Positions 35,046 through 43,420 of a stretch of DNA of 64,000 bases are shown here, piece by piece. A model generated the notes under the pieces. That model was not told where the DNA came from. It ran no database searches and saw only the letters and a program-made list of their open reading frames with translations. The translations under genes and the position numbers were made by a program. Origin of the DNA: Cecembia calidifontis. GTDB lineage: Bacteria; Bacteroidota; Bacteroidia; Cytophagales; Cyclobacteriaceae. The stretch is from NCBI RefSeq assembly GCF_004216715.1, contig NZ_SGXG01000001.1, forward strand, positions 4,386,501 to 4,450,500, given 5' to 3'. Within the stretch, counting starts at the first letter, position 1. Each line of letters opens with the position of its first letter.

Positions 35046-35053
35046 TATGAAAA

Positions 35054-35088
35054 AGATGGGTAAGCTCCAAAAGGGCTGCCCATCTTTG
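35054..35088 (-). terminator. Terminator-like hairpin before the IS4-type transposase start
   Basis: On the minus strand AAAGATGGG pairs with CCCATCTTT, with further weaker pairs in the loop (GGCAGCCC/AGCTTACC region), and is followed by TTTTT. It stands between the right inverted repeat and the TTG start, where it would cut off transcription entering from outside. Confidence 0.6.
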
Positions 35089-35147
35089 ATTTTTGTACTA
35101 TTCTAGGATTTTATTTTTTATATTGCCTCAGTTCTCGGAGGACAGTA

Positions 35148-35410
35148 ATTTTTTTTTAAATTCTCAATCTGTTTTTTTATTCTCTTTTATGATCATCCGG
35201 CATCATTCCACTAACAGAATTTCAAAGAATTGACCGGTATTAAAGAACCAATATCCATGAATTTCCTATCTCAAAAAATTTTGGCCTGGTCAAAAACCAC
35301 ATAAATAATGATAACTGATATCATTAGGGACATAGATAATTAATAATTTGATAAATGACTTTGTTAAGAGTTTTATTAAAGCGTAGGTATTTTTAGGCTT
35401 TATTGGTTAC
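35148..35410. other. Intergenic region upstream of the sigma-factor gene
   Basis: About 260 bp without a gene. It begins with the second copy of the IS target duplication. It is AT-rich and should contain the sigma-factor promoter; a Bacteroidota-type element could not be fixed with confidence. Confidence 0.3.
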
Positions 35411-35975
35411 ATGGAAAACTCTGACTTGTATTTACTCAGTAAGATCATCAAAGATAATGTCAGGTCTTATGAAGCAATATTTAATAAATATTGGGAGATG
35501 GTCTTTAAGTTTATTGTAAAAAAAAACAGGTGATTACAGTCAGGCGGAGGATATTGTTCAAGAAGTCTTTCTTTTGGTATGGAACCGAAGAAAAAGCCTC
35601 CATATACATACGAACCTAAAAAATTATCTCTTGGCAGTAGCGAAGTATATGTATTTCAAGTCAATTGATACACAAACTTTACAGTTGGACGGAGAAGAAT
35701 TGGAAGCATGCGGGATTGATCCCTACACACCTGAGACCTGCCTAGAGTTCGATGAACTACACCACCGTTATCTTCAATGCATTGAAAAACTGCCTGAAAA
35801 ATACAAAGAAGTCTTTAAGCTCAGCCAACATGAGTCTCTTTCGATAACAGAAATTTCCGCCAAACTAAAGCTTGCGCCCCAGACAGTCAGCAATCGTTTG
35901 ACAGCAAGTAAACAGTTGATTAGACAGGACCTGAAAAAACACTATCCCTTATTACTTTTTTTATTTTTAAATTGA
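35411..35975 (+). pseudogene. ECF RNA polymerase sigma factor (FecI-like), frameshifted at an A9 tract
   Basis: From ATG 35411 the frame reads MENSDLYLLSKIIKDNVRSY, VFKFIVKKNR and then stops at TGA. If the run of nine A (35518-35526) had eight, the reading would go on as KKTGDYSQAEDIVQEVFLLVWNRR, the region 2 core of ECF sigma factors, and finish normally with region 4 (LPEKYKEVFKLSQHESLSITEISAKL, then APQTVSNRL). The joined protein has about 187 residues, the usual FecI-like length. It stands directly upstream of fecR, susC and susD genes. As given, the gene yields no complete sigma factor; the shift could be real, slippage-prone, or an error. Confidence 0.82.
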
Positions 35976-36083
35976 TTATTAATTTTTCATGTCTTTTTTT
36001 GAAAATTTATTAACGAAATGGTAATCATTTTTTAGGGTAAGAAAGTCAGTTTTGAGACACATATCTATGTAGTCTCAAATTAT

Positions 36084-37034
36084 ATGATGGACATACCCAA
36101 AAAAATCCGGCTTTTAATCTATAAAGATCTACGGGGCAAATCCTCGGTCAATGAACAGGAAGATTTAGACAAATGGTTTTTTGCTTATGAACATCCCAGC
36201 TATCCCCTAAGTTCCAGGTCGCTCAAAACCATCAAAAACCGTCAAAAGAAATTTTTAAAAAGTCAGATACAGTACAAATATTCTTTAGTTGATCAATACA
36301 AAAAATTTGCCGCTGTATTTATACTTTTTTCAATAGCCATTTCCGCGTATTTCTTATCAAATAGGGATTTTCCAAAATCTCAGCAGGAGAAGCCTGTTTT
36401 CTACCAGGAAATTTCTGCCAAGTTTGGAGAAAGAAAACTCATCAAGCTTAATGATGGAACCCAAGTGAAATTATTTGGTCCAACATCATTATTTATCCAT
36501 GAAGATTATCCAATACTAAGGGAGATTAAGTTAGTTGGCGAGGCTTTTTTCGATGTACGGCATGATTCCCTGAGCCCTTTTTTCATAGATGCCGGAAAAT
36601 TTAAAATTAAGGTGTTAGGCACATCTTTCCTGGTTCAGGCAGATAGCAGCCAAACCTCCTCGGTATCCATTAAATCAGGCATTGTAAATGTCAGCAATGA
36701 GCATGATTATTCAGAAAACCTCTTCAAAAATGAACAAATAGTTTTTGAAAAAACCGAGCCTCTCCCCTTAAAAAGGAAAATTGATCCGGAAATCAGTTTC
36801 GCTAAAGTTGAAAACATTTTATGGTATGAAAACACCAGGTTAGATTTTGTTTTGGAGGATTTAAAAAAATGGTATGGCTTAGAAAAACTGGAACAGATTG
36901 GTCCAATACATGAATTTAAAATTACCGGAAAATATAGAAACCAAACCTTAAAAGAAATATTACAATCCATTTCATATTCAACTGGAATTGCCTATGAATT
37001 AAATGACAAACAATTAAAAATCACAACAAAATAA
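36084..37034 (+). CDS. FecR-family anti-sigma factor
   Basis: 316 residues. A short N-terminal cytoplasmic part (about 1-70) is followed by one membrane span (FAAVFILFSIAISAYFLS, about 74-91) and a periplasmic FecR domain with KLNDGTQVKLFGPTSLF, REIKLVGEAFFDVRHD and FKIKVLGTSFLVQAD. The C-terminal DUF4974-like domain ends in LKEILQSISYSTGIAYELNDKQLKIT and receives the signal from the STN domain of SusC. It holds the sigma factor until substrate binding. The gene is 109 bp after the sigma-factor gene and 62 bp before susC. Confidence 0.92.
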   Translation: MMDIPKKIRLLIYKDLRGKSSVNEQEDLDKWFFAYEHPSYPLSSRSLKTIKNRQKKFLKSQIQYKYSLVDQYKKFAAVFILFSIAISAYFLSNRDFPKSQQEKPVFYQEISAKFGERKLIKLNDGTQVKLFGPTSLFIHEDYPILREIKLVGEAFFDVRHDSLSPFFIDAGKFKIKVLGTSFLVQADSSQTSSVSIKSGIVNVSNEHDYSENLFKNEQIVFEKTEPLPLKRKIDPEISFAKVENILWYENTRLDFVLEDLKKWYGLEKLEQIGPIHEFKITGKYRNQTLKEILQSISYSTGIAYELNDKQLKITTK

Positions 37035-37095
37035 AAAAGGCTGGCTTGCGCCAACAAGACCAGCCCAAACAAACTGTAAAAACTAACCTTAAATT

Positions 37096-40000
37096 ATGAA
37101 AAAAAAATTACTCATCCTATTTATGAGGATAAGCATCCACATGTTGACTATTGCCTTTTTGGTTTACATCGGAAGTGGAATAGTCTGGGCACATGAGACA
37201 GATGCCCAACAATTGAAAGATACCTTCATTCAAACAAAGAAGGGGACATTTTCCTTAAAACAGGTGATTCGCAAGATCGAACAATCCAGCGACTTCAATT
37301 TTACATTCTACGATAGCCATCTATTGGCTACGGAGGTTGTAATTAAGGGAGGCAATTTTGACCTCGAATCTCTTTTAGAAGAAATAGCAAGGCAATCGGG
37401 TCTTTCATTTCTGCAAGTGAACAACAATATTGCCATCCGAAGCAACAGGGCTAAAGACATCGATTCATCAGTAAATGAATTGATAAACATTGAGGGTGTT
37501 ATCAGAGATGCAAAAACTGGTGAACCTCTTCCAGGAGTGAATATTCTTATTAAAGGGACCACGAAAGGAACAGTTACCGATATAGAAGGAAGGTTTAAAA
37601 TTGACGCGGAAAGAAACGAAACCTTATTGGTTTCTTTTATTGGATATGAAAGTCAGGAAATCCGTGTTGGCAATGAAAGCTTTTTAGTAATAACTCTAAA
37701 CGAAGACAATAAAAGCCTGGATGAGGTAGTAATTATTGGATATGGAACCCAAAGTAAACAAGATGTCTCAGGTTCTATAGCATCCCTATCAGTCACAGAT
37801 AAACGTTTGGCGGAACTTCCGCTCATGAATCCGGAACAGTTGATGCAGGGAAGGATTGCAGGGGTGAATGTGACACAAAACTCCGGAACTCCAGGAGGAC
37901 GATCCACGGTAAGAATTAGGGGAGCTAGTTCCATTACAGGCGGAAATGATCCTTTATATGTTGTTGATGGAATTCCTATCAATGTTGGAAATTACAACGG
38001 GGCAGCAGGGGGTGCAGTATCTCAAAATCCTTTATCGAATATCAGCCCTAATGAAATTGAAAGCATTGAAGTTTTAAAAGATGCTGCAGCCGCTGCCATC
38101 TATGGATCAAGGGCTTCCAATGGTGTAATTATTATCACAACAAAAAGGGGATCCGAAGGACGGTCCAGAGTTAGCTTCAATGCATACACAGGAATTCAAG
38201 AAGTATCCAGACGCATACCATTGATGAATGGTCCGGAATGGGGCGAACTTATAAATGAAGCCCGTGCTAATGTAGGACTGGCACCAATTTTTGAAGACCC
38301 ATCTACCCTTCCCACTACAGACTGGCAGGATGAAATCTTTAGGAGAGCTCCAATACAAAATTATGAGGTATCCTTATCGGGAGGAACCCAAAAATCACAA
38401 TATTTCCTTTCCGGAGGTTATTTTGACCAATCAGGTGTGGTTATTGCCAGTGGATTTAGAAGGGGAAATTTCAGGTTTAACTTTGATCAACACCTTAATG
38501 ACCGAATGAAAACAGGTGTAAGCCTTAGTTTAACCCGTTCAACCCAAGACCGTGTAAGTACAAGTGACAGGCAGGGAATCGTGGCTGTAGCAATAGTAAA
38601 ATCACCCGCTATTCCTGTAAGATTAGAGGATGGAAGTCTAAATCCTGTGGATCCTTATATCAGTAATCTTGACAACCCTGTAATTATAGCTGAGCAAGTC
38701 AGAAATCAAGCTTTCAATAACCGTGTAATTGGTAATGGGTACATCGATTTTGAAATCATTGACGGTCTGACATTAAGAAGCACCCTGGGAGTTGATTATC
38801 TTGGCCTGGAAGAAGTATTATTTGTCCCAAGAAATAATTTGACCGTTGTGGGAAGGACTACTAATGGTTCTGGAACCAACAGCTTTACTCAAGATATAGG
38901 ATGGATCAATGAAAATACTTTATCCTATATTAAAGAATTTTCTGCTGATCACCGCTTTAATGCATTATTAGGTTATTCTTTACAAACGTCTGAATTTTCA
39001 AGAACTATTGCTTCTGCCACCAATTTTGCTTTGGAATCTATCCCTACCCTTGCCTCAGCTTCCATAAAAAATTCAAGTTCTACTGGAAGCAGCTGGGGGC
39101 TGGTCTCTTATTTTTCCAGGTTTAACTACTCCTTCAAAAACAAGCTGGTTTTAGCCGCTAGTTACAGAATCGACGGATCTTCAAGATTTTCTGAAAACAA
39201 CAAATATGGAAGTTTTCCATCCGTATCAGCCGCTTACCGCTTGGGACAGGAAGATTTTCTAAGAAATCTCAAGTGGCTCAATGAGTTCAAAATCAGAGGC
39301 AGCTGGGGAAGAACAGGAAATCAGGAAATAGGGAATTTCACATCAAGAGGACTTTTTGCTGGTGGATTTAATTACATTGGTTTGTCTGGATTAGCTCCAA
39401 TACAACTGGAAAATCCTGACCTGACCTGGGAAACCACAGAGCAGACAAATCTTGGATTTGATTTTTCATTTTTGAATAAGCGATTAAATGTTTCAACTGA
39501 TGTTTATTTAAAACAGACTTCAGGTCTTTTACTGGATGTTTTATTACCGGCCACTTCAGGATTCAACAGTTCTCTTCAAAACGTTGGTAATGTTGAAAAC
39601 AGGGGACTTGAACTGGCCTTCAATTCTGTAAACATTCGAAACAATAAATTTTCGTGGTTATCAGATTTTAACATCAACTTCAACAGAAATAAAGTGACCA
39701 ATCTTCCTGGAGGCCCCAGACCGCTAGGATTTAATGGTTATGCCAGCATTATCAAGGAAGGCTTTCCTCTGGGAACTTTCTATGGTTGGAGGATAATACG
39801 TGTGAATCCCGAAACAGGCAATTTCGACTTTGAAGATCTTGATGGCGATGGTAATATTCCATTTGCTTCCACAAGCACTGATGTTCAGGTTATAGGCAGT
39901 GCCCAGCCTAAATTCACAGGAGGGCTAACCAACACTTTTACATTAGGAAAGTTTGACGCTTCGGTATTTATGCACTTTGTCTATGGAAACCAGATTTTTG

Positions 40001-40407
40001 ATTTAGCGGAATATTCTTATGGAAGACTTCATACCTGGTTTAATTCAAGCAGAAAAATAGCTGAAAACAGATGGAGACAACCAGGCGATATTACTACTGT
40101 TCAAAGAGCCGCTTGGGGCGATCCGACAAGAAATGGGTCTGTGTCTGACCGTACTATTTCAGATGGATCTTTCCTGAGGATCAAAAATGTCTCGTTAGGT
40201 TACAACCACAGTAATCCAAAATTAGAAAAAATCGGAATACAAGGGGTTAGGCTCTATTTGGCAGCCAATAACCTATTCACATTCACCCGTTACCAAGGAT
40301 ATGATCCAGAGGTAAACGGATTTGAAGATGATGCAAGATTTGGTTTTGATGCCAACTCCTACCCACAAGCCAGATCTTACATTTTTGGATTAAATGTTAC
40401 GTTCTAA
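37096..40407 (+). CDS. SusC/RagA-type TonB-dependent transporter with STN signalling domain
   Basis: 1103 residues with a signal peptide. It contains an N-terminal STN domain (about 38-115: TKKGTFSLKQVIRKIEQSSDFNF), a carboxypeptidase-regulatory-like beta domain (about 133-210: INIEGVIRDAKTGEPLPGVNI), then the SusC start EVVIIGYGTQ, a TonB plug with VRIRGASSITGGNDPLYVVDGIP and VLKDAAAAAIYGSRASNGV, and a 22-strand barrel ending in NSYPQARSYIFGLNVTF. The STN domain shows that it signals to the FecR protein upstream. Together with SusD it imports an oligosaccharide, peptide or chelate. The substrate is not shown, as no degradative enzymes are linked. Confidence 0.95.
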   Translation: MKKKLLILFMRISIHMLTIAFLVYIGSGIVWAHETDAQQLKDTFIQTKKGTFSLKQVIRKIEQSSDFNFTFYDSHLLATEVVIKGGNFDLESLLEEIARQSGLSFLQVNNNIAIRSNRAKDIDSSVNELINIEGVIRDAKTGEPLPGVNILIKGTTKGTVTDIEGRFKIDAERNETLLVSFIGYESQEIRVGNESFLVITLNEDNKSLDEVVIIGYGTQSKQDVSGSIASLSVTDKRLAELPLMNPEQLMQGRIAGVNVTQNSGTPGGRSTVRIRGASSITGGNDPLYVVDGIPINVGNYNGAAGGAVSQNPLSNISPNEIESIEVLKDAAAAAIYGSRASNGVIIITTKRGSEGRSRVSFNAYTGIQEVSRRIPLMNGPEWGELINEARANVGLAPIFEDPSTLPTTDWQDEIFRRAPIQNYEVSLSGGTQKSQYFLSGGYFDQSGVVIASGFRRGNFRFNFDQHLNDRMKTGVSLSLTRSTQDRVSTSDRQGIVAVAIVKSPAIPVRLEDGSLNPVDPYISNLDNPVIIAEQVRNQAFNNRVIGNGYIDFEIIDGLTLRSTLGVDYLGLEEVLFVPRNNLTVVGRTTNGSGTNSFTQDIGWINENTLSYIKEFSADHRFNALLGYSLQTSEFSRTIASATNFALESIPTLASASIKNSSSTGSSWGLVSYFSRFNYSFKNKLVLAASYRIDGSSRFSENNKYGSFPSVSAAYRLGQEDFLRNLKWLNEFKIRGSWGRTGNQEIGNFTSRGLFAGGFNYIGLSGLAPIQLENPDLTWETTEQTNLGFDFSFLNKRLNVSTDVYLKQTSGLLLDVLLPATSGFNSSLQNVGNVENRGLELAFNSVNIRNNKFSWLSDFNINFNRNKVTNLPGGPRPLGFNGYASIIKEGFPLGTFYGWRIIRVNPETGNFDFEDLDGDGNIPFASTSTDVQVIGSAQPKFTGGLTNTFTLGKFDASVFMHFVYGNQIFDLAEYSYGRLHTWFNSSRKIAENRWRQPGDITTVQRAAWGDPTRNGSVSDRTISDGSFLRIKNVSLGYNHSNPKLEKIGIQGVRLYLAANNLFTFTRYQGYDPEVNGFEDDARFGFDANSYPQARSYIFGLNVTF

Positions 40408-40420
40408 TTTAAAGATAAAC

Positions 40421-41755
40421 ATGAAGAAAATACATAAAATTTCTATCCTGATTTGCTTCATTTTCCTTGCTCAGGCATGTAATATTCTGGATCAGGAACC
40501 TATTGATGCTGTGTCAAACCAAAGGCTTTTCACTAGAGGTTCTGATGCTGAACCCGCCATAATAGGAGCATATGAAGCTGCAGCCCGTCTCGGACAAAAC
40601 TATGTTTTGATGGCAGAAATACCCACCAAAAATATTGTTGGAAATGCATTGAACAGACAGTTTGAACAGATGAACAACTTGTTGTTTTTAGATGACAACG
40701 GGTTCTACAACAACTTATGGAGAGAAAATTATCTCTTGATAAGCAGGGTAAACGTCATCATTTCACGAGTCCCTGGAATTGAAGACTTATCAACGGAAAA
40801 CAAAAACAGGGTCTTGGCTGAAGCCCGATTCCTAAGGGCTTTTGCCTACTTCAATCTGGTGAGGTATTTCGGAAATGTTCCTTTGATTACAGAACCTACC
40901 ACCACCGCAGATCTAGTAAGTCTTCAGGTTAGCAGAGATCCTACGGAAAAAGTCTATGAACAGATTTTTTCCGACCTTGAATTTGCCAAGCAAAACTTAC
41001 CTGATAATTTCTCTGGTACGCTGGCAACAAAAGCAAGGGCAACAAAAGCAGCAGCTTTTGCTTTGGCAACAAGGATACACCTTTTCCGAAAAGAATATAG
41101 CCAAGTCCTTTCAAATTCGGAGCAGGTAATTTCATTGAGAGGGAGAAGCCTCACCAATTCCTATCAATCCCTTTATGCCGACAGGAATACCGATGAAGCA
41201 ATTTGGGAAATCAATTATGACAATATCGTCACCAATACCATGGCAAGGACTTTCCTCCCTGGAGCCCTTGGTGGTGTAAGAATGCTCGAAGTCAATCCAG
41301 ACATCATCTCGGCTTATGAAGCAGGGGACCTTAGAAAAAATGTCACAATTGGAATGCAAGCCGGTCAACCCTTTGTGAATAAATATACGAGGGCAAACTC
41401 AGGATCAGATAATATCATTGTCTTTAGATTGGCTGAGGTGCTATTATCGAGGGCAGAAGCCTTAGCCGAAACTTCTTTCCCTTCTTCTGAAGCGACGGAA
41501 TTATTAAATGAAATCAGAAGACGGGCTGGTCTTAGCCCGGTATCACTCAATGAAAAAAATGCATTCATCAACCAATTGTACAAAGACCGAAGGTTGGAAT
41601 TATGCTATGAAGGACATGAATGGTTTGATCTTGTAAGAACAGACAGGTTAGGTTCTGTATTAGGTATTACAGACCCCAACAAAAGAATTTGGCCTATACC
41701 GGCTGTGGAATTACTAAGAAATCCAAATTTATTGCCTCAGAATCCAGGATATTGA
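40421..41755 (+). CDS. SusD/RagB-type surface lipoprotein
   Basis: 444 residues from the ATG at 40421, 13 bp after susC. The lipobox is LAQAC (Cys about 20), with ILDQEP directly after it as in most SusD proteins. TPR-like helices are visible in RVLAEARFLRAFAYFNLVRYFGNVPLI, and the C-terminal domain ends in FRLAEVLLSRAEALAE, INQLYKDRRLELCYEGHEWFDLVRTDRL and the family end NPNLLPQNPGY. It caps the SusC barrel on the cell surface and binds the substrate. A strong terminator follows at about 41830. Confidence 0.95.
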   Translation: MKKIHKISILICFIFLAQACNILDQEPIDAVSNQRLFTRGSDAEPAIIGAYEAAARLGQNYVLMAEIPTKNIVGNALNRQFEQMNNLLFLDDNGFYNNLWRENYLLISRVNVIISRVPGIEDLSTENKNRVLAEARFLRAFAYFNLVRYFGNVPLITEPTTTADLVSLQVSRDPTEKVYEQIFSDLEFAKQNLPDNFSGTLATKARATKAAAFALATRIHLFRKEYSQVLSNSEQVISLRGRSLTNSYQSLYADRNTDEAIWEINYDNIVTNTMARTFLPGALGGVRMLEVNPDIISAYEAGDLRKNVTIGMQAGQPFVNKYTRANSGSDNIIVFRLAEVLLSRAEALAETSFPSSEATELLNEIRRRAGLSPVSLNEKNAFINQLYKDRRLELCYEGHEWFDLVRTDRLGSVLGITDPNKRIWPIPAVELLRNPNLLPQNPGY

Positions 41756-41828
41756 TAAATTCTAGTCCTCCATTAAGAGGACGAATAGGGCAAAAAAAAG
41801 TAATTCCAAATACTAAATTAAAATATTA

Positions 41829-41862
41829 AAAAAAGCTGTGCGAATGCACAGCTTTTTTTTTT
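41829..41862 (+). terminator. Strong terminator after susD
   Basis: AAAGCTGTGC pairs with GCACAGCTTT around GAAT, flanked by A and T runs. It can act on both strands, closing the susC-susD operon on the plus strand and any transcript from the tRNA side on the minus strand. Confidence 0.9.
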
Positions 41863-42112
41863 GCAGAGGAGGAGTGGTCAAGCCGTAAAGAAAATGTATT
41901 GTGGACATTTTTAGGTTTGGCCAGAAAGCAGGACCGCTCCCGACAACCCAAAATGAAAAAAGCCAACCTAACACTTAGCATTTGAATGCAGAGGAGGAGA
42001 GGACCGAGCGTGAAAAATTGCTCCGGTGGAGCAATTTAGCGAGGGGCCAGGTTGCAGGGCTGCCCCGACGACTCAAACAAAAAAGACTGAGCACTTGCTC
42101 AGTCTTTTTTGT
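41863..42112. repeat. Two diverged 125-bp units next to tRNA-Ser
   Basis: The motif GCAGAGGAGGAG, the complement of the tRNA-Ser 3' end, occurs at 41863, 41988 and 42113, exactly 125 bp apart each time. The third is the real tRNA. The 125-bp units also share a weaker block near the end (GCAGGACCGCTCCCGAC against GCAGGGCTGCCCCGAC) and an A-rich stretch. The second unit contains the palindrome AAATTGCTCCGGTGGAGCAATTT (about 42015-42037). Confidence 0.65.
42079..42110 (-). terminator. Terminator of tRNA-Ser
   Basis: AAAAAAGACTGAGCA pairs with TGCTCAGTCTTTTTT around a 2-base centre, just after the tRNA 3' end on the minus strand and followed by T residues. Confidence 0.85.
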
Positions 42113-42113
42113 G

Positions 42114-42198
42114 CAGAGGAGGAGGGATTCGAACCCCCGGTACCTCTCGGTACAACGGTTTTCAAGACCGCCGCAATCGACCACTCTGCCACTCCTCT
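42114..42198 (-). tRNA. tRNA-Ser (anticodon TGA)
   Basis: On the minus strand the acceptor stem AGAGGAG pairs with CTCCTCT, followed by discriminator G. The D arm is GCAGAGTGGTCGATTGC. The anticodon stem CGGTC/AACCG carries the loop TTGAAA with anticodon TGA (serine UCA). A long variable arm (GTACCGAGAGGTACC) marks a class II tRNA, and the T arm has GGTTCGAATCCC. The CCA end is not encoded. Length is 85 nt. Confidence 0.95.
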
Positions 42199-42425
42199 AT
42201 TCCAAACAAGTGACCTTGTTTTGGATTGCAAATGTAGCCGATAAGTTTGAATTTACAAATCCCAAAGCCCAAATAACTTTCACAAATTATTAATCGTCTG
42301 ATTATCTGTATTTTTAATTTTAAACGATCAAAAAAACTGAAAATTTTTGAAAACTCCCGCCAATTTCTCTTTGGTTTATCAAACTTACTTCGTTATATTC
42401 AAAATATTATTTCCATATTTATTTG

Positions 42426-43397
42426 ATGTTTACATACAGCCTACTGTACTTCCTGCTTTTTTGGATGACGACGGAACCCCAACCGTTAACGGAAGAACCA
42501 CCCCAAAACCCTACTGAAAATCAAGAAATTAAGGACTCAAAACCCAAACCCAAATTGGCCATCTCCTTTGACGATGGCAATACTGCGGATATGCCCGGTC
42601 ACACTTTGGATGAGTGGAACAACCTTATCTTAAAGCATTTAGATAAACATGGTGCCAAAGCGGTGTTTTTCGCTACAGGGGGACAACTCAATAGCCCAAA
42701 AGGCCGGCAATTACTGGAAAATTGGGTACAATCAGGCCATTATCTTGGCAACCATACCTTTACCCACCCCAGTTTCAACAGCGAAGAAGTAAGCCTGGAG
42801 GACTACAAAAGAGATTTCCTTAAAAACAATCCATTCCTTTCCCAATTCGATAATTTCGTGCCGTTTTTCCGCTTCCCTTACCTTAAAGAAGGACAAACCA
42901 TAGAAAAAAGAGATGGTTTCAGAAGATTTCTTGAAGAAAATGGATTTAGGAATGGCCATGTGACCATTGATGGTTCTGACTGGTACATCAACAGCAGACT
43001 TCTCAGCAGGTTGAAGAGAAACCCAAAAGCTGATATATCTGATTTCAGAGATTGGTACGTCAAACACCATATGGAAAGGGCAAATTTCAATGATAGTCTG
43101 GCTACGGTCCTTACCGATAGAAAAATCAACCATGTACTTTTATTACACCATAATTTGGCAGCCAGTCTATTTTTAGGGGATTTGCTAGATGCCCTGGCCG
43201 CTGAAGGTTGGGAAATCATCGATGCGATGGAGGCCTATGAAGACCCTATTTATCAAAACCAACCCAAAACACTGCCGGCCGGAGGAAATTTCCTCCGTGC
43301 TCTTTCAAAAGAAGCCGGGATTTATGGATCTCTTTTTGCCCATGCTCCTGAAAGAGAAGGGTATTTAAAAAACCAGATGGATATTCTAGGGCTATAA
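42426..43397 (+). CDS. Polysaccharide deacetylase (NodB-like), membrane-anchored or exported
   Basis: 323 residues from the ATG at 42426; the codon before it is TTG. A short N-terminal hydrophobic stretch (FTYSLLYFLLFWM) is followed by a Pro/Glu-rich linker. The NodB domain has motif 1 SFDDG (catalytic Asp and metal Asp), motif 2 HTFTHPSF (the two zinc-binding His), motif 3 RFPYLKEG, and a late VLLLHHN. It probably removes acetyl groups from an N-acetylated glycan in the envelope. It is a single gene: the neighbouring gene on the right is convergent. Confidence 0.85.
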   Translation: MFTYSLLYFLLFWMTTEPQPLTEEPPQNPTENQEIKDSKPKPKLAISFDDGNTADMPGHTLDEWNNLILKHLDKHGAKAVFFATGGQLNSPKGRQLLENWVQSGHYLGNHTFTHPSFNSEEVSLEDYKRDFLKNNPFLSQFDNFVPFFRFPYLKEGQTIEKRDGFRRFLEENGFRNGHVTIDGSDWYINSRLLSRLKRNPKADISDFRDWYVKHHMERANFNDSLATVLTDRKINHVLLLHHNLAASLFLGDLLDALAAEGWEIIDAMEAYEDPIYQNQPKTLPAGGNFLRALSKEAGIYGSLFAHAPEREGYLKNQMDILGL

Positions 43398-43420
43398 AAC
43401 CGAATGAGGCGTATTTCGGC

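Larger units (their letters stand above)
33703..35147 (-). mobile_element. IS4-family insertion sequence, second type (about 1445 bp)
   Basis: The ends read ACTGTCGTCCGA at the left and, in reverse complement, ACTGTCCTCCGA at the right. A 10-bp direct repeat, A followed by nine T, flanks the element (33693-33702 and 35148-35157). This fits the 8-13 bp duplications of IS4 elements, but the low complexity makes the exact border uncertain by a base or two. A hairpin with a T-run on the plus strand (CCTCTAA with TTAGAGG, 33741-33768) and a hairpin on the minus strand (35054-35088) lie inside the two ends. The transposase differs clearly from the IS4-type element at 3.5 kb. Confidence 0.75.

Noticed and set aside
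35411..41755. Complete polysaccharide utilisation locus
   Set aside because: No glycoside hydrolase or other degradative enzyme is linked to the SusCD pair, so the substrate class cannot be claimed.
41863..42112. Possible extra tRNA genes in the 125-bp units
   Set aside because: Only the 3' acceptor part recurs; D, anticodon and T arms are missing.
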